Assembly: GCF_014640075.1 (NCBI RefSeq)
Contig: NZ_BMGG01000001.1
Location: forward strand, 682,001 to 746,000
Origin: Chelatococcus reniformis
Lineage (GTDB): Bacteria > Pseudomonadota > Alphaproteobacteria > Rhizobiales > Beijerinckiaceae
DNA length: 64,000 nt
Direction: 5' to 3'
In this document: in pieces, positions 63,564 through 64,000 of the stretch
Position numbering within the stretch: position 1 is the first letter of the stretch
Layout of the letters: each line of letters begins with the position of its first letter
Position numbers and translations under genes: made by a program
Notes under the pieces: generated by a model
What the model was told of the DNA's origin: nothing
What the model saw: the letters and a program-made list of their open reading frames with translations, nothing else
Database searches by the model: none

Positions 63564-64000
63564 TCAGGTCCAGGCAAGGGGATGGGCGCCGACAGGCGCT
63601 ACGGGGAGCTCCCAATATGCTCTCGTGTCCGAATAGGCCGTAACGGGTCCGACGTGTTGCATCCGGCCGAACGGCGTAGCCGTCGAGATCAAGTCAGGCG
63701 GCGCGGCGCGCTCGGGCGCTTGCCGCACCTGTCCGCCGGGCAGGAGGCCGAGGTCCTGCATCCACATGGAGCTGCGCGCCAGCGATACGCGCACACTATA
63801 GGAACCGCCTTCGCGGGCCCGGCGGATCAGCGCCGCGAGGGCCCCCAGGGCGCCCAGATATCCGGCCAGATAGTCGTTGATGAGATAGGTGGGCACCAGG
63901 CGAGGCGTGGCGAAACCGCCTTCGGTCGCAGCCACTCCGCTCACGCATTGAGACAGCTGGTCGAAGCCTCCGCGTGCAGCCCACGGGCCCTCCGCTCCAT
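63564..64000 (-). CDS. class III CoA-transferase (CaiB/BaiF), C-terminal part
   Basis: Partial: the frame runs off the right edge (two bases past the last whole codon) and stops at 63564-63566. The 145 residues visible begin GAEGPWAARGGFDQLSQCVSG, continue PTYLINDYLAGYLGALGALAALIRRAREG and end VGPVTAYSDTRAYWELPVAP. This matches the C-terminal part of family III CoA-transferases, which move CoA between carboxylic acids. The catalytic Asp lies in the missing part. Convergent with the binding-protein gene. Confidence 0.8.
   Translation of the reverse strand, partial: GAEGPWAARGGFDQLSQCVSGVAATEGGFATPRLVPTYLINDYLAGYLGALGALAALIRRAREGGSYSVRVSLARSSMWMQDLGLLPGGQVRQAPERAAPPDLISTATPFGRMQHVGPVTAYSDTRAYWELPVAPVGAHPLAWT

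Overview
The window is GC-rich throughout and reads as a chromosomal stretch of an alphaproteobacterium, most likely of the order Hyphomicrobiales (Rhizobiales). The grounds are gene order and content: ffh-rpsP-rimM...trmD, gpsA-tsaD divergent from hemC-hemD-mic60-hemY, a rhizobial-type glycerol ABC operon glpR-D-S-T-P-Q-U-V, a bacteriophytochrome with its heme oxygenase, and dispersed intergenic repeats of the kind common in Rhizobiales. The genus cannot be fixed from sequence alone. There is no rRNA operon, CRISPR array, prophage or recognisable insertion sequence. Two tRNA genes are present, Ala(CGC) and Thr(CGT).

Layout. 1-3.6 kb: the end of an OmpA-type protein, then metG behind a structured leader, then a Hint-domain protein. 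4.2-9.6 kb: a light-sensing block (heme oxygenase, bacteriophytochrome kinase, small response regulator, hybrid kinase). 9.8-18.6 kb: glycerol/glycerol-3-phosphate catabolism and uptake. 19-21.7 kb: a sugar porter and an OprB porin. 22-29 kb: a phosphatase, then the ffh-rpsP-rimM and trmD translation/secretion genes, split by a divergent tetR/gst pair. 29.3-33.4 kb: mixed accessory genes (streptomycin-type kinase, VOC protein, DUF488, metallo-beta-lactamase fold, GyrI-like). 33.6-36.5 kb: dapF-mtaB, tRNA-Ala, a DUF6481 protein. 36.5-44.5 kb: ggt, two TPM proteins, lemA, LysE exporter, rlmN, a PhyH-like oxygenase. 44.8-48.9 kb: folD-DUF167-yggT, an RluA-type synthase, ftsY, a small lipoprotein. 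49-52.3 kb: acs, an EVE protein and a higBA toxin-antitoxin locus whose two genes are fused in one frame. 52.4-60.5 kb: gpsA-tsaD and hemC-hemD-mic60-hemY, then tRNA-Thr. 60.6-64 kb: a DKNYY protein, an amino-acid-type binding protein and the end of a class III CoA-transferase.

How the parts work together. Heme made through HemC/HemD can be opened by BphO to biliverdin, the chromophore of the phytochrome; its kinase signal probably passes to the adjacent single-domain receiver. GlpV/P/Q/S/T import glycerol, GlpD oxidises glycerol-3-phosphate, and GlpR, with candidate half-sites upstream of both glpR and glpD, would control the set. GpsA works in the opposite direction for phospholipid synthesis. 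Ffh and FtsY, coded 20 kb apart, form the SRP targeting pair. Ribosome and tRNA maturation is strongly represented (RimM, S16, TrmD, MtaB, RlmN, TsaD, RluA-type).

The most unusual things seen are the higB-higA fusion with a probable single-base frameshift and a near-leaderless promoter; the tetR/gst pair, with a paired operator, inserted between rimM and trmD; repeat elements whose ends supply stop codons or C-termini to neighbouring genes; nested hairpins before metG; and a 5-unit, 14-bp tandem array before mic60.
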